This document shows, in pieces, positions 32,448-39,944 of a stretch of DNA of 50,343 bases. Origin of the DNA: Methylobacterium isbiliense (lineage in GTDB: Bacteria; Pseudomonadota; Alphaproteobacteria; Rhizobiales; Beijerinckiaceae); assembly GCF_022179325.1 (NCBI RefSeq), contig NZ_BPQQ01000049.1, positions 1 to 50,343 of the forward strand. The letters run 5' to 3'. The notes under the pieces are model-generated. The model had not been told where the DNA came from and did no database searches. It saw nothing but the letters and a program-made list of their open reading frames with translations. Both the position numbers and the translations under genes were made by a program. Position 1 is the first letter of the stretch, and each line of letters starts with the position of its first letter.

Positions 32448-33013
32448 GGTGGCGTCCGCCGCACCTTGACAGGGGCTGCGGTTGGCACCGCGCCAGAACC
32501 GCGAAGAGCCCGGCCTGGGCCGGGCTCTTCGTGTCGTTCCGCACAAGGCGGGGGGCGTCTCAATCCGCCGAAGCGGGGTCGCTACCTCGTGCTCTCCGGG
32601 CTGGGCCCGTCGAGACTGCGAGTTCGATCAGGCTTGTGGCTGGAGAGCCCCGCGCCGTTTCGATGTGGGTTCACCCCCCGAACCGGGGGAGATGCTGCGC
32701 GTCGGCAGCACCTGGACCATTGCCGGCGGTGCGCTGGCGGTCAACGCCGAAGCGGCGGTCGGATGGGGACAACGGCGTCCCCCGCACACGCCTGCTGACC
32801 GGCTCGGCTCTGGAGGCCGGCGCGTTAACCATGCCGGCGATTGGCGCGCGGGAGGCCTGCCGGACCTCTTTCCAAGGTGGCGGGACCAGGCCAGGTTCGA
32901 GCGTGGCAGTCCACCCGCACGTGCCGTCCGCTCTTCCTAGGGGCGGCCGGCACCGGTGTTCCTAGCACCGGCGCTGGCCTGACCACGACCCGTATCGACC
33001 AGGGATACCGACC
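32448..33013. other. Gap with a 30-bp near-palindrome, no gene
   Basis: No recognisable gene. At 32502-32531 two 14-base arms (CGAAGAGCCCGGCC and its exact complement) are separated only by TG, a terminator-like or cruciform structure; no T-tract follows. CCCCCG/CGGGGG near 32680 is a second small hairpin. Confidence 0.4.
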
Positions 33014-33127
33014 ATGGCTGAGAGCCTGTTTAGCGGCCCCGTGCCGCCCGCGAAACCGTCCTTCTTCCTCGGCGCGAGCGCCGAGCCGGACTGGTCGCCT
33101 GTCCACCCCACCCGCATGAGCCGCTGA
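33014..33127 (+). CDS. Possible 37-residue protein upstream of the nuclease-like gene
   Basis: ATG at 33014 after GGGATACCGACC. The product MAESLFSGPVPPAKPSFFLG then ASAEPDWSPVHPTRMSR is Pro/Ser-rich with no recognised family. It lies 156 bases before 33284 in the same direction and could be the first gene of that set or simply leader sequence. Confidence 0.3.
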   Translation: MAESLFSGPVPPAKPSFFLGASAEPDWSPVHPTRMSR

Positions 33128-33283
33128 GGCCGACCCGCGCGTCCTGACCGACGCCGGCCCACCTCGCTTTCCTGCAATCGACGCGACCATGCCGGCCGCC
33201 GATTGGCCCGGCTCCGCCCTGCCCGCTGCGCCTCCCGACGCGGGTTGGATGCGGGCGCGCGTCCTCTGGACGGACGACCCTCG

Positions 33284-34162
33284 ATGACCAACGTTCTCGC
33301 CCATCCCGCCGCTCGCGGCGGACCGCGTCGGCTGCGCGCCGCCCCGCCCGCTTCCGGTGCTCCCGCAACCGCGCCCATCCCGGTGCCGCTCGGCCGGGGC
33401 GCGATGAAGGGCTCGGCGCCGACCGACGCTATCGTGCGCTCCGCCTGCTCGCCCGAGCTCCTCGCCGCGACCGAGGCCGCCGTCGACAGCGCCCTCGACG
33501 CGATCTTCATCCCCGATCCCCTGCTCGGACCGGGCCTGTCGCAGTTCGCCTCCGTGGTGGCCTCAATCGTCAAAAGGCACGGGCTCCTGCTCGAGACCGC
33601 GATCGCCGAAGCACTCGAGCGCAGCGGCCGCTACCTCGTGCTCCGCGGCGTCGCCATGCCGATCACCGAACCGACCCAGGAGCTGTTGCGCGACCGCTCG
33701 CCTGACCTCCTGCGCGGCAGGTCGATCGCGCTGGCGGGGAGCGTGGCCCAGACCGTCTTCCTCGACCTGGTGGCGATCGACACGTGGGAGCGGCGCGCCA
33801 TCATCGCCGAGATCAAGCGCGGCAGCGGCAAGAGCGAAAAACGCAAGATCGACCAGGTCGAGTGGATCCTGCGGGCGGCTCAGCTGCAGGGGCGCAGCTT
33901 CGCGGCGAGCCTCGGCTTCCAGGTCGCCAGCGCGCGGGCGGTGCTCATCGACGTCTACGGGCGCGCCGGCTTCTCGGAGGACCTCACGGTGGTGGGGGCC
34001 GACCTCGACGAACTCTTCGGGGTGCCGGTCGCGGACGCGCTCGCGACGGTGACGGCGGTGCTCGCCGCCCGTCTGCGGGCGGTGCTGCCCGACCTCGTCG
34101 AGGCCGCGCACGTCAGCGTCGGCGGTGCCGACGACTCCCACCGCCTGCCCGGCTCACCCTAG
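33284..34162 (+). CDS. Putative PD-(D/E)XK nuclease-like protein
   Basis: Encodes 292 residues. Residues 1-45 are disordered and Pro/Ala-rich. The middle has the order expected for a PD-(D/E)XK fold: an acidic helix residue (Glu104 in RHGLLLETAIAEALERSG), Asp161/Asp166 in VFLDLVAID, then Glu176-Ile-Lys178 in RRAIIAEIKRGSGKSEKRKI. This is followed by alternating helix and strand (VEWILRAAQLQGRSFAASLG, ARAVLIDVYG). No whole-protein family is recognised, so the nuclease call rests on motif spacing only. First large gene of a four-gene set with an AAA+ ATPase. The Shine-Dalgarno is weak (GGACGA). Confidence 0.55.
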   Translation: MTNVLAHPAARGGPRRLRAAPPASGAPATAPIPVPLGRGAMKGSAPTDAIVRSACSPELLAATEAAVDSALDAIFIPDPLLGPGLSQFASVVASIVKRHGLLLETAIAEALERSGRYLVLRGVAMPITEPTQELLRDRSPDLLRGRSIALAGSVAQTVFLDLVAIDTWERRAIIAEIKRGSGKSEKRKIDQVEWILRAAQLQGRSFAASLGFQVASARAVLIDVYGRAGFSEDLTVVGADLDELFGVPVADALATVTAVLAARLRAVLPDLVEAAHVSVGGADDSHRLPGSP

Positions 34163-34263
34163 CGGCCCTTCCGCCGGGGCGCAGCGCGGCCCGGCTCCTC
34201 GCCCAGCCCTTCTCGCTTCGCCGTCGCGTGCCTTGCGCCGACGCGCTCTCCAGGCTTGTCCGC

Positions 34264-34716
34264 ATGACCTCCGACTTCGACTCCTCCCGGCCGCACGCGG
34301 CCGCCGTGCCCGCCTCCGCCTGCCTCGGCGAGGCGCCGCTGACCTGGTGGCGCAGCCTGCCGCCTGGGGCACTGGATCTGGCCGCCCAGCGCCGCTTGCG
34401 CGCGGCCCTGCTGGCCCTGCCGCCCCTGCCGCTGCCGGGCTGGGCCGAGGCCTGCCGGGCGGACCCGGCCGCGGCCGTCCGCGCCGCCGTGGCGGCGCTC
34501 TCCCACGCCTCGGTGCGCCCCGGGTACCTGGAGCCGGCGATGGCCGCCGTCCTGCTCTGCGCCGCGCTGGGCGACCCGGCCTGCGCCGACCTGCTCGCCC
34601 ACGTGCACGGCCGGCGGGCGCGGCGCCGGGCCGACCTCGACGCCCTGCGCCTCGCCCACGGCTGGCGCCGCCGCTCCGGTCCTGGCCGCCTCGCCCCGCC
34701 GGCTCCCGGTCGCTGA
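34264..34716 (+). CDS. Unknown Ala/Arg-rich helical protein
   Basis: Encodes 150 residues from the ATG at 34264 (MTSDFDSSRPHAAAVPASAC). Predominantly Ala/Leu/Arg helices (LDLAAQRRLRAALLALPPLP, LEPAMAAVLLCAALGDPACA) and a basic C-terminus (HGRRARRRADLDALRLAHGW). No motif recognised. It lies 101 bases after the nuclease-like gene and 10 bases before the ATPase gene, so it is co-transcribed with the latter. High-GC bias raises other open frames here; this one is chosen for its position and spacing. Confidence 0.5.
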   Translation: MTSDFDSSRPHAAAVPASACLGEAPLTWWRSLPPGALDLAAQRRLRAALLALPPLPLPGWAEACRADPAAAVRAAVAALSHASVRPGYLEPAMAAVLLCAALGDPACADLLAHVHGRRARRRADLDALRLAHGWRRRSGPGRLAPPAPGR

Positions 34717-34726
34717 GGAGGACACG

Positions 34727-36442
34727 ATGGCCTTCTCCTCCACTCCGCGCATCAGCCGCGAGGCGGCCCGCGCCCTGCTCGTGCCCCTGCTGCCGCGCCG
34801 CCTGCGCGCCTGCCTGGATCCCACCCTGCGGCTGGTCGCGGCGCGCGACGGCCTCGCCGCCGAGATCGGCGCCCTGGTCCCGGCCGCCGCGCCGCTCGCC
34901 GCGGCCTGGATCGCGGCGGCGAGCCAGGCCGGCGATCCGTGGCAGGATCCCGCCCTCACGGACGCCCGCACCGGGCTGATGCGGGCGCTCGACGGCCACG
35001 CGGTCGAGCGCGACCAGCCCGCCGCGCGGGCGCTCTCGGACATGATCACGCTGCTGTCCAGCGACGGCGGCGACCGGGCCGCCGCGGCGCGGCTCGCCCT
35101 GCCGCTGTGGGGTGAGGTCGAGCGTCTCGCCGGCCTCAAGGATCGCCTGGCCGCGCTCGCCGCGGCGCAGGCCGATCTCGACTTCGGACGCCGCTCGGCC
35201 TCGGGCGAGGCGGAGGAGGTCGACGACGGCGGTGTGACCGACCTTTGCGCCCATCGCGACGCCTGGACCGAGGCGCTCGAGGCGGCGCTGCTGGCGCTGA
35301 GCGCCGAGGCGAGCGCCGCGGCCGTGGCGGCGTCGGCCCTCGGCTGCGGCCATGAAGACGCGTTCGTCCACGGAGCGCTGCTCCTGCGGGCCTTGACCGA
35401 CTTCGGGCAGCGGCTGACCTGGGCGATCGACGAGCAGGCCAGGGCCGGGGAGATGCGCAAGCGCCTGCTGCTCGAAGAGCGGCTGAGGCACGAGGCCCGG
35501 GAGCGGCGCAAGGCGAGTGCCGCCCCGAGCGGCTCAGGAGGGGGCACTCCCCCGGCTTCCACGCTCGCGGCGGTGCCCGAGGGCCACCTCCTGGTCGTGG
35601 CCTCGGTCCAGCAGACGGGCGGCGATCGGGGCCGGAGCGTCAGCCAGGGCTACGAGGCGATCATCGGCAAGCCGCTGCCGCTCGCCCGGACCCCGGATCT
35701 GGCGCAGGTCCGGGCGGCGCTGGCTGTCGAGTTCCCGTACGCGACGGCGACGATCGACCGTCTGCTGACGGATCTGGTCGGCCGCCCGCATGCGGTGCTG
35801 CGCCCGACCGTGCTGGTCGGCTCGCCTGGTTGCGGCAAGAGCCGGTTGGTCAGTCGGATCGCGCATCACCTCGGCCTCGGTCTGTGGCGGGTGGACGCGA
35901 CGCGCGACATGGGGTCCAGCATCGGCGGGCTCGATCGGCGCTGGGCGACGGCCGAGCCATGCCATGTCCTGATGGCGATGGCGCGCCACAACATCGCCAA
36001 CCCACTGATGCTCATCGACGAGATCGACAAGAGCGCGACCAGGACGGATCATGGCCGTCTCTGGGACGCGCTGCTGGCCATGCTCGAGCCGGAGACGGCG
36101 GCGGCCTACCCCGATCCGGCCTTCCAGACGGAGGTCGATCTGAGCCGGGTGTCGTGGCTGGCGACCGCCAACTCGGTGCACAGCCTGCCGGGTCCGCTGC
36201 GCGATCGACTCCGGGTGGTCGAGATGCCGGTGCCCGAGACGCACCACCTCGAAGCCCTGATCGCACCGATCCTGGCCGGGGTCGCGGCGAGCCGCGGTCT
36301 TGACGCGGCCTGGCTGCCGGCTCTGAGCGGGGCGGAGCTGCGGCTGGTGCGCCGTAGTTGGCGCGGCGGGTCGCTGCGACGGCTGACGCGCCTGGTCGAG
36401 GCGGTAGTGGCGGCCCGCGAGCTGGGCCTGCCGCGTCACTGA
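34727..36442 (+). CDS. Lon-like AAA+ ATPase lacking a protease domain
   Basis: Encodes 571 residues; GGAGG five bases before the ATG. Residues 1-270 are a helical N-terminal region with a probable coiled coil at 232-265 (DEQARAGEMRKRLLLEERLR). The AAA+ module at about 315-570 resembles Lon: Walker A GSPGCGKS (365-372), GGLDRRWATAEPCHVLMAMA (Lon-like pore segment), Walker B LMLIDEIDK (428-436), LLAMLEPE, sensor 1 LATANSV, and arginine finger area GPLRDRLRVVEMP. Lon's C-terminal Ser-Lys protease domain is absent. It probably remodels a partner encoded alongside. Confidence 0.8.
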   Translation: MAFSSTPRISREAARALLVPLLPRRLRACLDPTLRLVAARDGLAAEIGALVPAAAPLAAAWIAAASQAGDPWQDPALTDARTGLMRALDGHAVERDQPAARALSDMITLLSSDGGDRAAAARLALPLWGEVERLAGLKDRLAALAAAQADLDFGRRSASGEAEEVDDGGVTDLCAHRDAWTEALEAALLALSAEASAAAVAASALGCGHEDAFVHGALLLRALTDFGQRLTWAIDEQARAGEMRKRLLLEERLRHEARERRKASAAPSGSGGGTPPASTLAAVPEGHLLVVASVQQTGGDRGRSVSQGYEAIIGKPLPLARTPDLAQVRAALAVEFPYATATIDRLLTDLVGRPHAVLRPTVLVGSPGCGKSRLVSRIAHHLGLGLWRVDATRDMGSSIGGLDRRWATAEPCHVLMAMARHNIANPLMLIDEIDKSATRTDHGRLWDALLAMLEPETAAAYPDPAFQTEVDLSRVSWLATANSVHSLPGPLRDRLRVVEMPVPETHHLEALIAPILAGVAASRGLDAAWLPALSGAELRLVRRSWRGGSLRRLTRLVEAVVAARELGLPRH

Positions 36443-36613
36443 CGGCCCGCACAGCCGTTCGCTCCTGGATCAGGCGGGAGGCGGTCAGGACCCGGTCAGC
36501 CACGAGGGCGTCCGGGAGCCTCGGGCGCCATCAGGGGCGCTCGCTCCGTCGCAAAAACACTTGTTGTCACACGTTGTCGATTGTATGGATGGAGTGTCCA
36601 CCCGGAGTCACTC

Positions 36614-37468
36614 ATGCCCAAGCCCACCGACTACATCGGCTTCCGCCCCGGCCACCTGCTCGGAGAGATCAGCCAGCGCGCCGACGCCAAGGGTCAGGCG
36701 CGGTACGTCAAGACCGCGCTCGCCAACCATTTCGCGCTGCTCGAGGCCTACTACCCGCCGATGCGCGCTCTCTTCACCCCGGACGAGTGCATGTACCTGT
36801 TCCTGGCGCTCGACGGGCACGAGATCGAGGTCGACACGCTGCCGGTCCGCGTCACGGCGGCGTCGCGCGCCGACGGCGGCTTGGCGGACGTCATGGCGCA
36901 GCTGTCGGTCGACACGGGCGCACTCGTGGAGAAGCTGCACGGGGCCGACGCGGGCGTCCTCCACGCTCTCGCGGACGGCCTGACCAAGCTCCGGGCGCTC
37001 GTCTTCGACGGGGAGAGGCACTTCGACGGCAACGGACTGCCCACGCGCGACAGCCTGCGGCGCTGCGGCCTGATGCGCGTGCCGGGCCCCGTCGCCTGGG
37101 GCCTGTGCATCGTCGTCTGCGAGGACGGCCGGTTCATCGAGTACGTCCTGCGGCGCGACGTGCGGGAGATGCCTCAGGACGAGGGCGACCCCATCGATCC
37201 CGTGGGCGAGGCTCAGGCCCTGCTCGCCTTCACCCGGGACGCCCTCGGTGGGAGGGTCTCGGACACGGATGCGCGGGGTCAGCAGATCGCCTACCGGATC
37301 GCGCGCCATGCCGGCCACAGGCGGTTCCGCGTCCGGGCACGGCCCGGAACGGCTCCGGAGATCGCCGAGGTCGATCCCAGGCACATCCTGGCGGACATGC
37401 ACGAGCAGGAGATGGCCCCGATCTGGCTGGCGGGCGTGAACGCACCGGATGGTGCGCGGCCTCGCTGA
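36614..37468 (+). CDS. Unknown protein, last gene of the AAA+ set
   Basis: Encodes 284 residues from the ATG at 36614, with GGAG six bases upstream. The first part (TDYIGFRPGHLLGEISQRAD, YVKTALANHFALLEAYYPPM, LFTPDECMYLFLALDGHEIE) is mixed helix and strand; the rest has VPGPVAWGLCIVVCEDGRFI and a basic strand region (GHRRFRVRARPGTAP). No family recognised. A 171-base gap after the ATPase stop contains TTGTTGTCACACGTTGTCGATTG, which may be its own promoter, so it could be regulated separately. Confidence 0.6.
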   Translation: MPKPTDYIGFRPGHLLGEISQRADAKGQARYVKTALANHFALLEAYYPPMRALFTPDECMYLFLALDGHEIEVDTLPVRVTAASRADGGLADVMAQLSVDTGALVEKLHGADAGVLHALADGLTKLRALVFDGERHFDGNGLPTRDSLRRCGLMRVPGPVAWGLCIVVCEDGRFIEYVLRRDVREMPQDEGDPIDPVGEAQALLAFTRDALGGRVSDTDARGQQIAYRIARHAGHRRFRVRARPGTAPEIAEVDPRHILADMHEQEMAPIWLAGVNAPDGARPR

Positions 37469-37507
37469 GAGGACGGCGGGCGAAACGCATGGCGTCGGCG
37501 ACGAGAC

Positions 37508-37532
37508 CCCGGACCGTGTCCAACGGTCCGGG
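37508..37532. terminator. Perfect 10-bp hairpin after the AAA+ gene set
   Basis: CCCGGACCGT (37508-37517) and ACGGTCCGGG (37523-37532) pair across five bases, between convergent genes ending at 37468 and 37607. A bidirectional terminator is likely although no T-tract is present. Confidence 0.5.
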
Positions 37533-37606
37533 ATGCTCGCCGGTCCGAACCCGAAGCGTGGTGCAGGATCTCCGGCATAATCCCCGCTTGCCCCTGCCCA
37601 CACCCG

Positions 37607-37990
37607 TCAAGTTCCCGCTGTCAGGTCATCGAAGGGGTGTCCCTTCTCGGCCAGGTGGCGCCGCACCGCCTCGCGCAGCACGTCCTGCTGCTTCACGCCC
37701 GCCTCCAGGGCCACGAGCTTGAGCGCTCTGAGGACCCGCGGATGCACGTAGAGGCTGGCGTGCGGCAGCGGCGGCTCGCGCCGGGCGGCGTCGGCCCTGG
37801 CAGGCCGGCTCGCGGCGACGGCCGCCGCCGCCCTTGGAGCGTCCTCACGCGGCGACGCGATCACGTCATCGCGCTCGGGGCCGATCACGTCATCCCGCGT
37901 CGGGGTCCGATCCCTGCCGGCCTCCAGGGCCTGCGCGTCGCGCCGGACGAGGCCGAGGGCTGCGACCTTGGCGATGCTCGGGCGCCCCAT
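37607..37990 (-). CDS. Partition partner protein, ribbon-helix-helix type (second system)
   Basis: Encodes 127 residues. The N-terminal half is polar with two RDDVI repeats; the C-terminal half (LPHASLYVHPRVLRALKLVA, LEAGVKQQDVLREAVRRHLA) is a ribbon-helix-helix DNA-binding domain. It starts four bases after the parA stop at 37995, so the pair is one operon. The DNA coding for its two RDDVI motifs contains GATCACGTCATC twice, close to the repeat arrayed upstream of the operon at 38694-39073. Confidence 0.7.
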   Translation of the reverse strand: MGRPSIAKVAALGLVRRDAQALEAGRDRTPTRDDVIGPERDDVIASPREDAPRAAAAVAASRPARADAARREPPLPHASLYVHPRVLRALKLVALEAGVKQQDVLREAVRRHLAEKGHPFDDLTAGT

Positions 37991-37994
37991 GGCC

Positions 37995-38642
37995 TCAGCT
38001 CCCCGTCATCTCGGTGTGCAGCGCCTCGGTGCGCAGCCAGTCCCAGAGGCTGCTGATCTCCTTGGCGGCCGCGCCGGAGGGCCGCCACTCCGTCACACCC
38101 TGTCCCAGCAGGACGGCGTCGAGGTGGTCGGTGCGCAGGCCGATGACCTGGGGCGAGACCTCCCCCAGCTCGACCAGCGCCTCCGCCGCGTCCCTCGCTC
38201 GCCCCAGGCTGGCGGCCTGGACCTGGGTCAGGACGAAGGCGTGGCGCTGGTTGAGGTCGTGGAGCGCCTGGGCCGTGCGGCGGGTCGCATCGACGTCGAG
38301 GATCGAGGGCCTCACCGGCAGCAGGCAGAGCGTCGCGGCCTGGAGGGCGGTGATCACCTCGTCGCCGAAGACGCCGGGCGTGTCGACGATGCAGAGCGTG
38401 GCCCTGCCGTGCGCGCGGATCCGGTCGATCAGGGCGAGCAGGCCCGCCGCCTCGACCGGCCGGAAGGTGATGTCGGTCCGGGTCTGGAGCCTGCGGCTGC
38501 CCCAGGCCGACAGTGAACCCTGGCGATCGATGTCGATCCCGACGACGATCTCGCCGGCCTGAGCGGCGGCGACGGCGAGGGAGGCGGCCAGGGTCGTTTT
38601 ACCAGAGCCGCCCTTCTGGGCGGCGATCGTGAGCACATGCAT
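37995..38642 (-). CDS. parA: ParA-family partition ATPase (second system)
   Basis: Encodes 215 residues from the ATG at 38642 (MHVLTIAAQKGGSGKTTLAA); the longer upstream frame runs through the repeat region. Walker A is KGGSGKTT (residues 10-17), A' is VVGIDIDRQGSLSAW, and Walker B is TLCIVDTPGVFGDE. Short type Ib ParA, distinct in sequence from the 22606 copy (KGGVGKTT, CDLNQHA), so the two systems should not interfere. Confidence 0.88.
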   Translation of the reverse strand: MHVLTIAAQKGGSGKTTLAASLAVAAAQAGEIVVGIDIDRQGSLSAWGSRRLQTRTDITFRPVEAAGLLALIDRIRAHGRATLCIVDTPGVFGDEVITALQAATLCLLPVRPSILDVDATRRTAQALHDLNQRHAFVLTQVQAASLGRARDAAEALVELGEVSPQVIGLRTDHLDAVLLGQGVTEWRPSGAAAKEISSLWDWLRTEALHTEMTGS

Positions 38643-38693
38643 GGGAGGAAACCTCGGCGTGAGACCGTGTTCGCGTGGCTGCGTGACGGCGTC

Positions 38694-39073
38694 GTCACGT
38701 GATGACGCCCGCCGCCAACAAGAGAATGGGAAGTCACGAAAATCGCAAATCGGGGTCGAAGCAGGCGTGCAGCCTGCCGGCATTCGGATCGACGCCGGAG
38801 ATGTGTGTACGGACACTCGGGATTGGCTGGCGAAGAGCACCTGGCAACGAATTTGAGCTTGCGGAGCCGGGGCTGGCGGAGCGCTTCGCGGGGCCGGCCG
38901 TTGAACCGGCCGCTTCGTGAGCTCGTCGGCGCGTCATCACGTGAGCGCGTGGCGACGCGGTCACGTGATGACGCTAGCGCGCTGGCACGCACCATCACCT
39001 GTGGCCGCTGGCGTGCTTTGTCACGTCATCACGTGACCGGGTGGAGACGCGTCCACGCGGTCACGTGATGACG
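38694..39073. repeat. Five copies of GTCACGTGATGACG: candidate centromere
   Basis: Copies at 38694-38707 (+), 38932-38944 (-, slightly shorter match), 38960-38973 (+), 39024-39037 (-) and 39060-39073 (+). Each contains the CACGTG palindrome. The array lies in gene-free DNA immediately upstream of the minus-strand parA operon, the expected place for a parS/operator bound by its ribbon-helix-helix protein. Confidence 0.7.
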
Positions 39074-39185
39074 GTGCCGCGTTAGCGGACGAACAGCGTT
39101 CGTCGCCGGATCCGATGCACCTCGAGCCTTGATTGGCATCCCGGAGGACGGACGCCGTCCGCGCTGATGCGACGACGGGCGCACG

Positions 39186-39223
39186 ACGAAACAGAGCCGG
39201 GTCAATCTCCGGCCCTGTTTCGT
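39186..39223. repeat. Strong hairpin in the pre-mobilisation region
   Basis: ACGAAACAG-a-GCCGG and CCGGC-c-CTGTTTCGT pair across an eight-base loop. It lies about 360 bases before mobC in the 39074-39584 gene-free interval, where an oriT would be expected; it could be an oriT inverted repeat or a terminator. Confidence 0.45.
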
Positions 39224-39584
39224 TTCCATCCGGCGAGGCTGCGCCCTCGGCAAGCCCCGGACGGTCCGCGGGACCCTTGCGGGTACTCTCCTTCTGTCAA
39301 GTGTCCGGGCGGGACGCCGGACCGTGATCGTAGGGCGCGACGGTCGCGAAGCCCGATGGTCGATGACGTGCGTCCTCGCCTCGTCGGCGCAGCCCCCTCA
39401 CGCCTTCGATCCGGTAGCGGCAGGAGCCAGCCGCGTGATCGCCGAGCGCGCCTCTCCTGCAAGGCGCACCTGCCCGCGTTGGTGATTTTCATGGCCCGTC
39501 GCCAGGCTCCTGCCGATGCCGGATCGACGTGGGGGCCAGCACTGCGCTTGTGCTACCGCCGGTCCGGGCCAGGGAGCCCGATCC

Positions 39585-39944
39585 ATGTCCGCCTCATCGA
39601 CCCGCAGGACCTCCCGCACGACGAGCCTGCGCCTGACCCCGCAGGAGCGGCGCACGATCGAGCGGGCGAGTGCCGCGCTGCGCATCGGCCCGTCCACCTT
39701 CGTCCGTCTCGCCGCCGTGGAGGCGGCCAGGCAGGCTGCCGGCGGCGGTCGCTTCCGCGATCTCGCCCTGGCGCGCTGGACCGCTCTCATGGGCGAGCTG
39801 GCCGACAAGATCACCGACCTCTCGGACGCTCGGGCGGCCGACGCGGCGATGTCGGCGGCCCTGGCCGAGCTGCTCGAGCGCCTGCGCGACATCCACCACG
39901 AGGTCACGCACGAGGTCACGCGCGCGATCGAGGCCGGCCGGTGA
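39585..39944 (+). CDS. mobC: MobC-like mobilisation accessory protein
   Basis: Encodes 119 residues from the ATG at 39585 (MSASSTRRTSRTTSLRLTPQ). TSLRLTPQERRTIERASAAL then RIGPSTFVRLAAVEAARQAA is a ribbon-helix-helix DNA-binding module of the MobC/TraJ-accessory kind; a long helix follows. It overlaps the relaxase start (GTGA), so the pair is coupled. It would help the relaxase open oriT. Confidence 0.7.
   Translation: MSASSTRRTSRTTSLRLTPQERRTIERASAALRIGPSTFVRLAAVEAARQAAGGGRFRDLALARWTALMGELADKITDLSDARAADAAMSAALAELLERLRDIHHEVTHEVTRAIEAGR

Noticed and set aside
32482-32965. Open frames of 144-159 residues between IS256 and the nuclease-like gene
   Set aside because: They span a near-perfect 30-bp palindrome and several hairpins, lack ribosome-binding sites and show no protein-family character.
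34154-35562. Two overlapping minus-strand frames of 445 and 467 residues
   Set aside because: Arg/Gly-rich shadows of the AAA+ gene and its neighbour, typical of very high GC coding DNA.
38694-39073. CRISPR-like array
   Set aside because: The repeats are only 13-14 bp, occur in both orientations and have uneven spacing, which fits protein-binding sites instead.
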